This document shows positions 1 through 10,605 of a stretch of 64,000 nucleotides of DNA, in pieces. The notes below the pieces were generated by a model. It did no database searches. It saw only the letters and a program-made list of their open reading frames with translations, and was not told the DNA's origin. Position 1 is the first letter of the stretch. Each line of letters starts with the position of its first letter. This DNA comes from Crotalaria pallida (taxonomy: Eukaryota; Streptophyta; Magnoliopsida; Fabales; Fabaceae), in contig CM075655.1 in the NCBI GenBank assembly GCA_037953625.1, positions 120,225,001 to 120,289,000 of the forward strand. The letters run 5' to 3'. A program made the position numbers and the translations under genes.

Positions 1-1579
1 CAAATTCTTTAATGAGTATATGTTGTGCCATACATTTATCTCTTTTGCCCAATTCTTTAATGGGAAAATACAAAGTTCAATGTATACTTTCATGCAACCA
101 AAATTTGGATACTAGCCCAACAACTCATTAATAAATCAATGATTTGTTGACATATCATTTAATGAGGTCATGTTGTCACTGTCATGTCAGTTTCTAGTTA
201 TCAAAATTGAATGACTTGATATCATCAAACTATTGATTTATTAATAAATTGTTACGTTACAATTCAAATTTTGGTTGTATAATATAAATATTCTACAAAG
301 TTTTGGCAGTTCAATAAAATTGCGCTCGATATGATGATACAACGTAGCTGGAACTTGTTTTTGTATTTCTCTTTTAAATCCTGTTTGTATAGAGTGAGAA
401 TGAGAATATGTTACCCTACAAGTTACCGGTTACCATGGAAAATTATTAGTTAGTCCTGGACCAGATAATTATTAGTTAGTCTTGGACCATTTGGTCCAGA
501 CACATCTCAACCGTTGATAGTTTATTTTTTTATTAAAAAAATTCAAAAATTAAATAATGTATAGTGGTGATTATCCTGGACCGTGTAGTTCCGAACCACC
601 TAATAATTGCTCCAGTTACCACATACCTTAATCCGTTACCACATACCTTAATCCCGCGAAACACTTTTTATTTCCACAAGCAGTCAAACACATTTGTTTA
701 TGGATTTAAGACTCCCATTGACTTGGGCCAGGTTCCTTTCATTGGGCTTATAACTGTTACAAGAATGGGGCTTTATGCAGTGATGGTTGCGCACGAAGGA
801 GGGTGAAATTCTCAAACCTTGTTTGATTTCTGAATTGGTTGTTTGTATTCTTCCTTCCATTCTTTATTGCCGGATTTGAGTTGTTGGTGAGGTGGTGGTT
901 GCTTAAGAGTCACTGGAATTCCACCGGAGGCAATGATGGTGGGTTAACGGTAGTAGACGGCTGGTGGTGGTGGGGTGAATAATGGTGGACAGGGAAGAGT
1001 GGGTGAGTTTAAGCCTTTAATGAAATGATGTTGGACAGGGAAGAGGGATGAGGTTTACTACTAAAACACTATCAAATTTGCAATAAGGTCCCCAATTGCT
1101 TGCAAAACCAAAATTTACTTTTGATAAGGTTAACAAATGAGAGTACCCATGCTCCTAACTTGGGACGAGAGCATGGCAAAACCGTTCAGGCTGCTGAAAG
1201 GATATCGCAAGTTTTCCAAGACAAATCATACTTCCCAGAACGTTTCCAGAATTGTAAAAAATTCTAAGAATACATTTATCACGTCTGATTACCAAAACCT
1301 ATAACAATCAAGTTCAAACTAGTAAAAACCACATTGCACCAACGATATAGATTAATCGCATGCTCACTGCACACATTAGAGACCAACAAAGGGCGAAAAA
1401 TACTGCATTTAATTTACTCAAATCATAATTCACAGAAAACAAAGTGAAAGTAAAAACAAATCAAAATTTCCAAACTACTTCCTTTCCAATCCACTCTACT
1501 TAAATATTAAAGTCACACTGAAAAATACAATTGTCCAATTGCTCCTTTGCATGAACAGACACCATCCATCACGTCAATT
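1..1579. other. Intergenic, 3' flank of HOP
   Basis: No gene is recognised. The short open frames at 564-806 and 1547-1876 are chance; the second runs antisense over the last HOP exons. The sequence is AT-rich with a MITE-like stretch at 441-608 and a small imperfect duplication near 970-1045 around the word ggacagggaagag. The part directly below 1580 should hold the HOP 3' UTR and poly(A) site, but I could not fix the cleavage site. Confidence 0.5.
441..608. mobile_element. MITE-like short inverted-repeat element
   Basis: The block starts with aattattagttagtcctgg, repeated directly about 25 bp later, and ends with the reverse complement of a related sequence (gaaccacctaataatt). The word tcctggacc occurs near both ends. 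No protein coding capacity. No clear target-site duplication was found, so the superfamily is unassigned and the ends are approximate. Confidence 0.4.
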
Positions 1580-4500
1580 TTATTTCATCTGGACAATTCC
1601 AGCATTGATCAGCTTTTGGATCTTATTCATCACCATTGGATTCTTTGTATGTTCCTGGGCAGCCTTCGGATTCTCCTGGAAATCAACCAATACCTGCATA
1701 CACACCCAATTATCATGAGCGCGTCTCATCCTAATTACACAGGGGTATTACACACACATTCAATAAAAGGGAAACAAACCTGTCTCATAACAGGGTCTTG
1801 GAGAATGTTCTGTATCTCTGGGTCCTGCATTGCCTTGGCCTGCAACAAGACAAAATTTATAAGTATAAACATATAAAATAAAAAATAATAAAAAAAAAAG
1901 TAAAACTGCATTTATCCTTTTAAGTTATTTTCTTTTTAAATAGGTCCTACATTTTTTTAAATAGGTTTTTTCTATTCTGTGTGTTCAAATTGGCCCTATA
2001 AGTTGTTTATCTGTTACTTTTGTAGCTTAAAAACCCTTTTATTGGGTGCAGTTCACAAAAAAATAATAAAGGAATTGGGGACCTTATTCAATCTGAACTC
2101 GATACCAAACTTTAGAATTTTAGTTAAAAATTGAGAAAGTTGGGACGAAAAAACTTGATAGTATCAAAAACCTGAAGTGTAACAGTATTCAATACCTGTC
2201 TCTCCTTCAATTCCTCAGGACTTAAATCTCCCCGGCTGGCCTTATTAATTTGTTGTACACATCTGAAATGGATGTTGGATTATTAGATTTACACATTATA
2301 CTATTATTGCAGTGGGTGCGGAAAGTTGAAATATTAATCACACAAATTACGTTAATGGAGGACAATAACATACCTTGAAATGCCATCAAGCATCTCTTGG
2401 TTGTTAGGGTCATGTTTCAACCCCTCCCTATATGTTTCCAAAGCCTTCTCATATTCTTTCATGAAAAACTGCACAGCACCTTTCCTTGTATAACCCTTTA
2501 CAAAGGTAGGATCAAGCTCAATGCACTTCTCTGCATCCTTCAACCCTTCAGGCATTGCCCCCAGTTTAGTGTAGCATGCAGCTCTGTTGCTGTAAGTCTG
2601 AAAGAAATGTAGTATTCCAACTTATTAGGATCCACATTTGGCATTATACACAATCATTATCACATTTTTCTCAAAAAGAATATGATTATTACCCTTGGAT
2701 CTTTTGGGTTTCTTCTCAAAGACTCTGTGTAATGCTTGATAGCCTCAGGATACTTCTGCTGCTTGAAAAAATCATTTCCTGCAAGCCAATGTTTTCGGTG
2801 ATACAAAGTTAGTTTAACAGATATATCAAAAATAAATAAATAAAAAAAAATTATAAAAAAAAAAAGAAAAAAAAAGATAAGAGTCCACGCAAGGATGCAT
2901 AACCAGGTGGTTCTTTCAAAATGAACAGAGGAGAGTAGACAAAGAGAAATTAACCTTTTTCTCTCTCTTCATCAGCCAATTTTGGATCAAAATATTCTTG
3001 CTGTTCTAGTTCTTTCTTAGCCTTTTCAGCTTCATTCAACTTCTTCAAGGTATCCGGGTTGCGATGCTCTGTAAGTGCTTTTTGGTAAGTCTCAATGGCA
3101 GGTTCGTAATCCTTTGCAGATTTCGCCAATTTAACTAAGGCATTTCCTTTCCTTGTCAAAGCTCTAGCTATCATCTTGTAGTCCGATCTTAGTTCTCTTC
3201 CTCTCTCAACAGCCTTCTCACAATCTTTTATGCAATCCTCATACTGCAAAAATAGTCATCCAAGAATTGTTATGAAAATGCAAAATGAAGGAAATAAGAA
3301 TCCCTGTCCTAACAAAAAAAATATAAATTCCATAAATAAATCTGATACAACTTCCAAGTAAGATATATCAAATACATTGCATACAACCAACGTGGGGTTG
3401 GTCAAGTGGTAGCTCACTTGGTCCCTTAACCAACTGGTCTCGAGTTCGAGCCTTGGGTATGGAGCAATCCCCGCTGGGAGACCCCTACCGCTTAGTGCGA
3501 GCTCAGTTGGGTCGGACCGGATGAGTCAGATTCTGGGTAAACCAGATCTGGGTACCGGTTGGTGTATACCAAAAAATACATTGCATACAAATCAAACTAA
3601 ACTCTATATTTTGGGTTTCCTAAAGTATCCTCCCTCGCACACTAGACATGAGACTAATCACCTGGAATTCAGAAAGGTACAGGCGTCATTGGGATAAAAA
3701 GCTTATTTGAAAAAATGAAGCTTATATAATTCTTAACTTATTTGTTATTTCAATAAGCTTATCAAAATAGCTCCTTTTAACTTATATTAACATAGTTTGT
3801 TGACTAAGCACTTAATTAAGTTGTTTACCCTAACACACACTTAAATTTAAGGCACATTCAAAAAACATTGGCAAATTTGGCCAAGTTACTTAGCCAGCAA
3901 ACAACCTTCAACAACAACAACACTATTATAACATCATTATGCTCCTTGGCAAATTTGACCTAGTTACTTAGCCAGCAAACAACCTTCAACAACAAGGCTA
4001 TTATAACCTTAATGTTATGTCCAGTGTGAATGTTGGCATAGATCGTTATCCTTCTTTATCCAAAAAATCCCTTAAGCCAAACACATCCTAACAAAGATGT
4101 TATTGTGAGCATTATCTACTCTCAAACTCTCAAATAATAATAACAAGGGTAAAAACATACCTTTCCCATCTCCAAGTAAACAGCAGCGCGGTTAGTGATA
4201 TAGGAAATGTCCTCATCATCCAACTCCAAAGCCTTTGAGTAATGCTGAATCGCAGTATCGAAATCCTTCTTCTTATACGCAGCATTGCCCGCTTCCTTCT
4301 CCTTCTGAGCCTGAGCCTTCCTCTCCTTTGCCTCCTTCTCCTCCTCCGATAATTCCATAGGCTCCGGTTCAGGCTCGGGCTCAGGTTCCGCAGCTCTCTT
4401 CCTCTCGGATTGCGAGGGCGAAGGCGAAGACGTCTCAGCCTCGGCTTCAGGCATATCAGAATCATCTTCGGGTCGGGTTTGAATCTTGACATTGAGCAAG

Positions 4501-5072
4501 ACTCCAATAGCTTGCATGACCCTCTGATCCTTCAAGTGCAAGTTCAAATTATTCGGATCTTTCTGAATATCCTGCATCATCTTGACAAAATCAGGTTGCT
4601 GAAGATAAGCCCTGGTGCTCGGGTCAGCGGTGAGCTTGGCCCACATCTCAGGCCCAGAAAAGGCATCGCCGAAGGGGTTCGCCGATGGCATCGGCCTGGA
4701 GCGGGGCTTCGAAGCAGCGGCCAAGGCAGCCTGGGCGTCTGCTAAGCCTGATTTGAGACCATCATTATTGGGATCGATTTCGAGACCTTTTTTGTATGCC
4801 GAAACGGCGTCGCCGTGTTGGCCGAGGCCGAGATGGGCGGCGCCGAGACGGCTGAAGCCCTTGGACCAATCGGGCTTGAGCTCGACGGTCTTCTTGGCGT
4901 CGGTTAAGGCTTCGGAGTAGTTTTGGAGGGAGGCGTATGCGGCGGATCGGTTGGAATAGAGGACGTGGTTTGTCGGGGAGAGAGAGATGGCGTCGGAGAA
5001 GTGGCGGATAGCGGTGGCGTAGTCGCCGGATGAGAAAGCGGCGTTGCCTTTGGCTTTAGCTTCGTCGGCCAT
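1580..5072 (-). CDS. HOP: HSP70-HSP90 organizing protein HOP/STI1
   Basis: Cytosolic co-chaperone that bridges HSP70 and HSP90 and hands clients from one to the other. Exons on the minus strand: 5072-4161, 3243-2955, 2778-2693, 2597-2374, 2262-2196, 1839-1780, 1693-1580. All junctions are GT-AG and phases agree, giving 1752 nt, 583 aa, the usual plant HOP length. Architecture: TPR1 (about 2-110), first DP/STI1 region with an NPFGDAF motif (about 130-195), a charged Pro-Glu linker (PEPEPEPEPMELSEEE), TPR2A (about 245-360), TPR2B (about 385-490) and a C-terminal DP2 region (about 530-575). The TPR1 carboxylate clamp that binds the EEVD tails is intact: K6, N10, N41, K71, R75. The start is the first ATG, followed directly by the conserved KAKGN of TPR1. 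Intron 1 (917 nt) carries a SINE and a 78-bp tandem duplication. A heat-shock element lies upstream. Confidence 0.97.
3387..3574 (+). mobile_element. tRNA-derived SINE in HOP intron 1
   Basis: An element of about 188 bp with polymerase III promoter-like boxes: box A around ggtcaagtggtagctc and box B around gagttcgagcc. It ends in ccaaaaaa. It is flanked by a perfect 16-bp target duplication, aatacattgcatacaa, at 3371-3386 and 3575-3590, which proves the ends and a retroposition origin. It lies antisense to HOP and away from the splice sites, so it probably does not affect splicing. Confidence 0.9.
3869..4024. repeat. 78-bp tandem duplication in HOP intron 1
   Basis: Two adjacent copies (3869-3946 and 3947-4024), each starting tggcaaattt and carrying acttagccagcaaacaacc. 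They differ by a few substitutions and small indels near the end of the unit. Intronic and non-coding. Confidence 0.75.
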
Positions 5073-5190
5073 GGAGAGATCGGAATTATTGGATTATTGG
5101 AAGAGGGAGAAGAAAGGAAGAAAACAGTAAAAAGGGTTTTGGTTAAATTTGAGAATGGGGGGATAGGAGAAGAGAATGAAAGAATAGGAA

Positions 5191-5200
5191 GTGCTTATAG
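5191..5200 (-). promoter_or_regulatory. Likely HOP TATA element
   Basis: Read on the minus strand this is CTATAAGCAC, about 120 nt upstream of the HOP start codon and about 40 bp downstream of the heat-shock element. That is the expected order HSE, TATA, leader. It would place transcription start near 5160-5170. Confidence 0.5.
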
Positions 5201-5239
5201 GGAGTGTCGCGGAGACTAGAGACTTCTGGGGGGTTTGGG

Positions 5240-5254
5240 GTTCTGGAATGTTCT
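5240..5254 (-). promoter_or_regulatory. Perfect heat-shock element upstream of HOP
   Basis: The sequence gttctggaatgttct contains TTC (5241-5243), GAA (5246-5248) and TTC (5251-5253) at exact 5-bp spacing, the canonical nTTCnnGAAnnTTCn binding site for heat-shock factor trimers. It lies about 170 nt upstream of the HOP ATG. HOP/STI1 genes are known to be heat-inducible, so site and gene agree. Confidence 0.8.
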
Positions 5255-6486
5255 CTCCACTCGTGTTTGCCAACAATCTCTAATTCTCTATTCCTTTCTC
5301 TATTTTTTTTTTTTAGAATTTCTATTTAAACCTACATTAGCCTAAATTAGTCCTAATTCTACAATTCTACATTCTTTCTAAAATTCCCTTCTTTGCAACC
5401 ACAAAAAAAAATTCTCTTGTTATCTAATCTAATCTATTATATATCATTTATCATAAAAAAATATTAATAATATTAATATATCTTTTTTATAGTTATATAT
5501 TTTTTAGTGAATGAATGGGAAAAACACAACAAATAAAATATATATTAAATTAATGATATATTAGTCAACAAAATCAATTTTTAATTCAAATTATGTTGTA
5601 AAAAAGTAATGCATATCACTTATTAATCAATCAATAGTAACTGAGATATTATTTTCTAACACATATTACATTTCTATGATATAAGTTAATCAATAGTAAC
5701 TATAACACTTATTAGTAAAACCCTAACAAACACAATAACATAATTAAACACTCCTAAAACATAATATATTAAAAAAATATAACTTAATATAAAATATAAC
5801 ATTTAAATAAAGATGGCATTGCTTGATACTTCAAAACTAGTCTTATAAAAAATAATGCATTCAGTATTTTTTTCATTACTTAAAAAAAAATAAGGGCAAC
5901 AATTAGTAAATTTGAGCATGTTGATTCTTTAGCAAAGATCAATTTAGTTCCAATAAATGGTTAAATTAGTTTTTAAGATTATAACATCTTGTCAAAATTG
6001 TCAATGACACCGTGATGGTTATCGTATGGTTCAACAATATGATCAAAATTATTTTATTATAGTTTATTTTAGGGAAGAGAATAAAAAAAAAGAAAGAAAA
6101 ATGGTTTTTCTTTTTTCACTATTTTTTCTTATTTTATCTCGTACCAAACAATTACTTTATTCAGTCTTATATATAAGATTTTTTTTAGGTTTTTATTTTG
6201 ATTTTATTTATAGGACTTTATTTCAATTTACAATAGCAATTAATTACTTTTTTTTACAAACACTTTTATTAACTCAAATACACATTTTTTAGAGTCTTAT
6301 TAATAAACTAATAATTATAGGAGTAATTTTGAAAAATCACATCAAATTTTCACATTTCCAATATCACTAATAAATATAATTACCTTCCTTGATAAAAGAA
6401 AAAATCCCCAAAAAAATCTTACAAATGGAACTAAACAGAGTAACAAATCCACTCATTTATTTAAAAATAAAAAAAATAATATCCAT
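5255..6486. other. AT-rich intergenic DNA
   Basis: Very AT-rich, with many homopolymer runs, and no recognisable gene. The open frame at 6026-6292 translates to a low-complexity F/L/I-rich sequence and is judged spurious. The stretch at about 6150-6410 has the texture of a decayed Stowaway-like MITE (cacatttccaatatcac motif) without clean ends. Confidence 0.5.
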
Positions 6487-6774
6487 TCATTTTCTCACAT
6501 TTTCTTTCTCTCCAACTTCTTTCTTTCCTGCTTCCCTCTTCTCATTTTGTTCTCTCAGAGTAAGACCTATCCAAGTTTGAGCGGGCGGTCCAGCTTGTGC
6601 AATTGTTGTACCTTCGTCTATGAAAGTGCTTCATTTTCTCACATTTTCTTTCTCTCCAACTTCTTTCTTTCCTGCTTCCCTCTTCTCATTTTGTTCTCTC
6701 AGACTAAGACCTATCCAAGTTTGAGCGGGTGGTCCAGCTTGTGCAATTGTTGTACCTTCGTCTATGAAAGTGCT
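6487..6774. repeat. 144-bp tandem duplication
   Basis: Two adjacent copies of a 144-bp unit, 6487-6630 and 6631-6774, almost identical (for example gagcgggcgg versus gagcgggtgg). The unit holds a CT-rich leader-like half and a half containing cttgtgcaattgttgtacc. Because 144 is divisible by three, an open frame runs through both copies, but it resembles no known family. Confidence 0.85.
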
Positions 6775-6886
6775 CTAAGTCGTAACTCCCACGTGAGACG
6801 CTCTTACCCTCCTCCGTATTTCAAGTTGTCTCTCAGTCACCTCTCTCCAGGTCACTTCGGCCTCCTCATATCAGATCAGATCAGAG
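6775..6886 (+). other. Possible orphan leader exon
   Basis: Downstream of the tandem duplication lies CT-rich sequence with cacgtgag, then cagatcagatcagag followed by gtaaca, a plausible 5' splice donor at 6887. The texture is that of a plant 5' leader exon, but no downstream coding exon was found before the NDUFAF6 leader. It could be a relic of a transposed gene start. Confidence 0.25.
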
Positions 6887-7012
6887 GTAACAAAACCCTT
6901 CTTCCTCATTTTCCCCTCACTTTTTCGTCCTCGTTCTTAAAAATCCCTGACTACATGAAACTCAAGTTATTTTTGGTTATTCTCTCTGAAACATGGGTAC
7001 TTCTAAACTTAT

Positions 7013-7365
7013 GACGTACCCGTATCGGATACATATTGGATATCGGTACACGTACCGTACTCCTGGGGATTTGTAACTGATATGTTAAGGTATATTTTAG
7101 GTGTAGATAATACCAATAATGTAATTGTTGCCTTAGAATTTATATTTTAATATTGTAATCAATCTTTCATCTTTATATCTTGATTTATTTTGAGCATCAA
7201 CCTCTAATATTATGATGCTCATGCTATTTCAATACCAAAATCGTTTATTTGCACCTTGTTTATATATAATTATTTATAAAATTATAATTTATATTACCAT
7301 ATTCATACCTTAGTTTTTTATAAAATATCGTACCCGTAGCTGGTACTGTACCTGTATTGGTGCAC
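7013..7365 (+). repeat. Dispersed repeat, copy 1 (inverted copy at 21.5 kb)
   Basis: About 350 bp clearly homologous to the reverse complement of 21500-22285. Shared words include attttgagcatcaacctcta, tttatttgcaccttgtttat and terminal gtaccgtac-like sequence. No coding capacity. The superfamily is not recognised; it behaves like a medium-size non-autonomous repeat. Confidence 0.75.
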
Positions 7366-7398
7366 CATAGGTTATTCTCCTCTACTTATGGGTACCGT

Positions 7399-7514
7399 AA
7401 ACCATCCAATTCATGAAAACCCCATGTTTTGATATGAAACCATCATGACCTGGTTGCTAATACGTGGTGTTCATCATTTACTAATTTAGCATAATAGCAT
7501 TTGTTTGTGCTGCC
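7399..7514 (+). repeat. 116-bp direct repeat, copy 1
   Basis: Nearly identical to 8313-8428, from aaaccatccaattcatg to catttgtttgtgctgcc. The repeats sit on either side of the NDUFAF6 leader exon, one upstream of the promoter and one inside the leader intron. Confidence 0.9.
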
Positions 7515-7700
7515 AAGAGTGTTCAAAACCGAACCAGACCAATTAAAAACCGCAAAATCGGACAGAAAAACCAAAAACAAAAAAAACCGCATGTATTGAT
7601 TTTTGGACTAATTTTCTGTAAACCGATCGGTTCAGTTCGATTTTTTATTTCAGTTGAAAAACCGACCGAACCGGTCCGAACCGAACCAAACCGATCCATC
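7515..7700. repeat. AACCGAACC-rich repeat
   Basis: Low-complexity stretch rich in aaccgaacc and its complement ggttcag, with local inverted symmetry around gaaccggtccg. Similar sequence occurs at 40480-40700. This texture is common in plant hAT-type MITEs, but no target duplication was found. Confidence 0.45.
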
Positions 7701-7735
7701 CCTAATGAAACGCAGCGTTTTTTGAGTTTTTTTAC

Positions 7736-7963
7736 ATTTTAGGGTTCTCATTCACTCAGTCTAGACTCAAAACCACAAACTCACGCAAGGCAGGGAGGCA
7801 CATACCGCGTCTCCTTCACAAACTCTGCCGCCGCCGCTTCTCCTTCACAACCCACAAACCGCGTCTCCTTTCCTGCCGTCGCCGTCGCCGCCCTCTCAGC
7901 CAGAAGCCGTCGCCATCATCTTCTCATCAGGACTCACGGTCTCATCTCATCGCTGCAATGGAG
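7736..7963 (+). promoter_or_regulatory. NDUFAF6 leader exon with telo-box
   Basis: The segment contains attttagggttctc (telo-box TAGGGTT, common near starts of plant housekeeping genes), then a C-rich leader, and ends ATGGAG at 7958-7963 directly followed by a consensus donor, gtaagat. The matching acceptor is ttgtag at 9669-9674. That makes a 1711-nt intron in the 5' leader. The transcription start was not determined. Confidence 0.6.
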
Positions 7964-9686
7964 GTAAGATCTCTTGGATAAAAGACCTTGGTGTTTGTGA
8001 CATGTTGGCTTCTTATGTTTGTGCCAAGTATATTTGGCTCTGTATGGTTTCCTCCACAAGTAGTAGTTTTAGTTTAACAACTTCTATTGAAAAAGAAGGG
8101 TTCAATTTCAGCTGCCACAGAACTGTGATTTTAACTTGTATTGAAAAAGAAGGGTCTATCTAATAGGAACCTGATATCCTAATATTTGGCTATATTTCGT
8201 ACTTTTCAAACAACTTCCTGAACATATGATAGCCATAATAAATGTAAATTATAAGGAGATGCTTGCTTCAGTTGTACTGCGCATATATTTGTTAATTTGT
8301 TGAGTATGCTGCAAACCATCCAATTCATGAAAACCCCATGTTTTGATATGAAACCATCAGGACCTGGTTGCTGATACGTGTTGTTCATCATTTACTAATT
8401 TAGCATAATAGCATTTGTTTGTGCTGCCCACACAACCTGTTTGATAAAATGTTCAAATCAATAAAAACCATACACACCGTTTCATTCTATGTTATGTTGA
8501 CTGCAATATGTTTGATGAAATGACCACTTGAATATTTTTTTTATTTGCAAGTTCATAATTCTACACAACTAGAGCTGTATTTATTATCTCTCACTTAAAC
8601 CCCAACATAAAGCTCTTCTGTGGCTTTATTCTTTATCCTGCCCCAAAAAAATAAATTAGTGAAGCATTTTATACCATCCTAATACTTGTTGATTGTTTAT
8701 ATTTGCTCGGATCCTAACATAATAAAACAATGTGACAATTTCATTAGAAGAAGTCTTATTTGTTCTCATATGCTTTTGCCACTATACGAATCTTAGGGAT
8801 CATATACTAATGACTTATGAGGAATGCTACCCTACCAGCTCAAGTAGCCAACAATATTACAAATTCTTTGTTCCGATGATTCTCACACCTAAATTGTGGT
8901 TGGTTTGAACACACGTCTAGAGTCTATACGTCAGCCTACTTCTAAAGGGAAAGATGTATCATCGGGTGCAAAGATCAAAGCTTATGTGAACAAAATATAA
9001 ATTTATCCATCTTGTTAAAATGCCTACAAACACAACTAGCCGATGCAAATAGACATCCATATAAACAACTAAACAGGCATGTTTACTCTGTAAGCCCTAA
9101 AAGAAGAGTTCTTAGATAGTCAGGCAAGTCAAGAACCAACATCAGTAGGAAGCTTCCTTTTCGACCTCTTTTGGGAATGGATGCCCAGTTAGTTATTATA
9201 ACTAATTAAGGTACTAAAGATGAACCCGCCCAAAAGACCTCCATCTTACGAGTCCTGCCTATGATGTCAGTAGCCATAAACTCGAGAAATGCCAGCACCT
9301 TACACACGAATTACAAATCTGACAAAACAAGGAGATTGAATTCTTTAGTAAAAAAAATGTCAAGACATGGGTTATAAGTAGGCTTTTTGATGTATCTCAG
9401 AGAGAGGATTTGAGGTTAACTTCACATACTATTATTCAAGAATTATTTTGCTCATTAGTTCCAGAGCAGGATATAGAGTGTTCTTCACTCGTCTGCAGAA
9501 TTATATTATTGGTTACAATTTTAAAGGGACAAAAACTATTCTTCAAGTAACTTTTAAGATATATGAAGATGTGTGTTTATATAGTATTTGCCCATGTATA
9601 CACAATGCTATCTTAGATGTAACTTCTGTTTTAGCTTGTATAGAATTTTGATTACTGCAACTTTTTATTTGTAGGCTCCCAGGTGA
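7958..9686 (+). other. Intron-split 5-codon upstream ORF
   Basis: If the leader intron 7964-9674 is removed, the first ATG of the mRNA reads ATG GAG GCT CCC AGG TGA (M E A P R stop). It uses 7958-7963 plus 9675-9686. The stop ends 7 nt before the main ATG at 9694. The frame is seen directly; its translation is inferred, and it depends on the transcript including 7958. Confidence 0.5.
8313..8428 (+). repeat. 116-bp direct repeat, copy 2
   Basis: Second copy of the unit at 7399-7514, with a few substitutions, inside the leader intron of the NDUFAF6-like gene. The rest of this intron (8429-9674) shows no gene or clear mobile element. Confidence 0.9.
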
Positions 9687-9693
9687 GGATTTA

Positions 9694-10605
9694 ATGAATG
9701 GTGCTTCTTCATCTAGTAGCTTAAAGGCAGCTTTCTCCTATTGCGCACAACAAGTGAGAAAATATGATTACCATCATTATCTTTGCCTTCTTGAATTGCC
9801 TCCGTCTATGCGGAAGGCTGCATTTGCACTCCGTGCCTTGAATGTTGAAACAGCTAGAGCTATGGATGTTGCTTCAGACCCCAGGATTGGCCTTATGCGC
9901 CTTGTATGGTGGCAAGAAGCCATAGACAAAATATTTGCCAATACATTGATAGAACACCCAACAGCACAGGCACTCTCATCGGTGATAGCTGAGTCCAAAA
10001 TTAGCAAGACATGGTTGAAACGATCTGTTGAAGCTAGGATCAATGATGCAAGAAGAGAGGATAATGACATACCAAAGACTATGGCAGAGTTGGAAAAATA
10101 TGCAGAGGACACAGTATCAACCATGCTGTACTTGACGCTTCAAGCTAACGGTATCATGTCTACTGCTACTGACCATGCAGCCTCACATATTGGCAAGGCT
10201 AGTGGTATTCTTTTGCTGCTTAAATCACTGCCCTATCATGCTAGTCACAACCGCCATTTTTCTTATATACCAACTGCAGTGGCATCCAAGCATGGGCTGA
10301 TAGTTAAGCAGGGGTGTCGAGAAGAGATACGGTTGGACTCCCGTGAAGGCCTTTGTGATGCAGTTTTTGAAATGGCATCAGTAGCCAATGCACATTTAGA
10401 GAAGGCTAGGAAGCTAGCCAAAAGTGTGCCTGCTGAGGCTCTTCCAGTGCTGCTGCCAGCTGTGCCTACTCAGGTTCTCTTAGATTCTCTGAGACGGGTG
10501 AACTTTGATGTGTTTGATCCAAGGCTAACACGAGGTGTACTGGGAATACCGCCGTTGTGGTACCAGCTTAAACTCAAGTGGACTTCATGGAGAAGGAAAT
10601 ACTAA
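9694..10605 (+). CDS. NDUFAF6: NDUFAF6-like complex I assembly factor
   Basis: A single coding exon of 303 aa. The protein belongs to the squalene/phytoene synthase fold family in its NDUFAF6 branch, matching a plant protein annotated as a terpenoid-synthase superfamily member (Arabidopsis At1g62730). Landmarks are YDYHHYLCLLELP (about 25-37), the helix with ALNVETARAMDVASDPRIGLMRLVWW (around 48-73), and SHIGKASGILLLLKSLPYHA in the second half. The aspartate-rich site is only partly kept (DVASD) and no good second DxxxD motif is seen, in line with a non-enzymatic role. In animals the family assists early complex I assembly in mitochondria; function here is by homology. No obvious cleavable presequence. 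The start MNGASSSSS is chosen because the homology begins at once and upstream frames are closed. One upstream ORF precedes it. Confidence 0.92.
   Translation: MNGASSSSSLKAAFSYCAQQVRKYDYHHYLCLLELPPSMRKAAFALRALNVETARAMDVASDPRIGLMRLVWWQEAIDKIFANTLIEHPTAQALSSVIAESKISKTWLKRSVEARINDARREDNDIPKTMAELEKYAEDTVSTMLYLTLQANGIMSTATDHAASHIGKASGILLLLKSLPYHASHNRHFSYIPTAVASKHGLIVKQGCREEIRLDSREGLCDAVFEMASVANAHLEKARKLAKSVPAEALPVLLPAVPTQVLLDSLRRVNFDVFDPRLTRGVLGIPPLWYQLKLKWTSWRRKY

Noticed and set aside
3387..3574. Candidate tRNA gene
   Set aside because: Box A- and box B-like words are present, but no cloverleaf can be formed, and the target duplication plus A-rich tail show a SINE. The same holds for 13911-14138 and 21147-21363.
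4130..4920. Open frames of about 100-125 codons on both strands over HOP exon 1
   Set aside because: They are other-frame shadows of the GC-rich HOP exon, whose own frame shows strong domain conservation.
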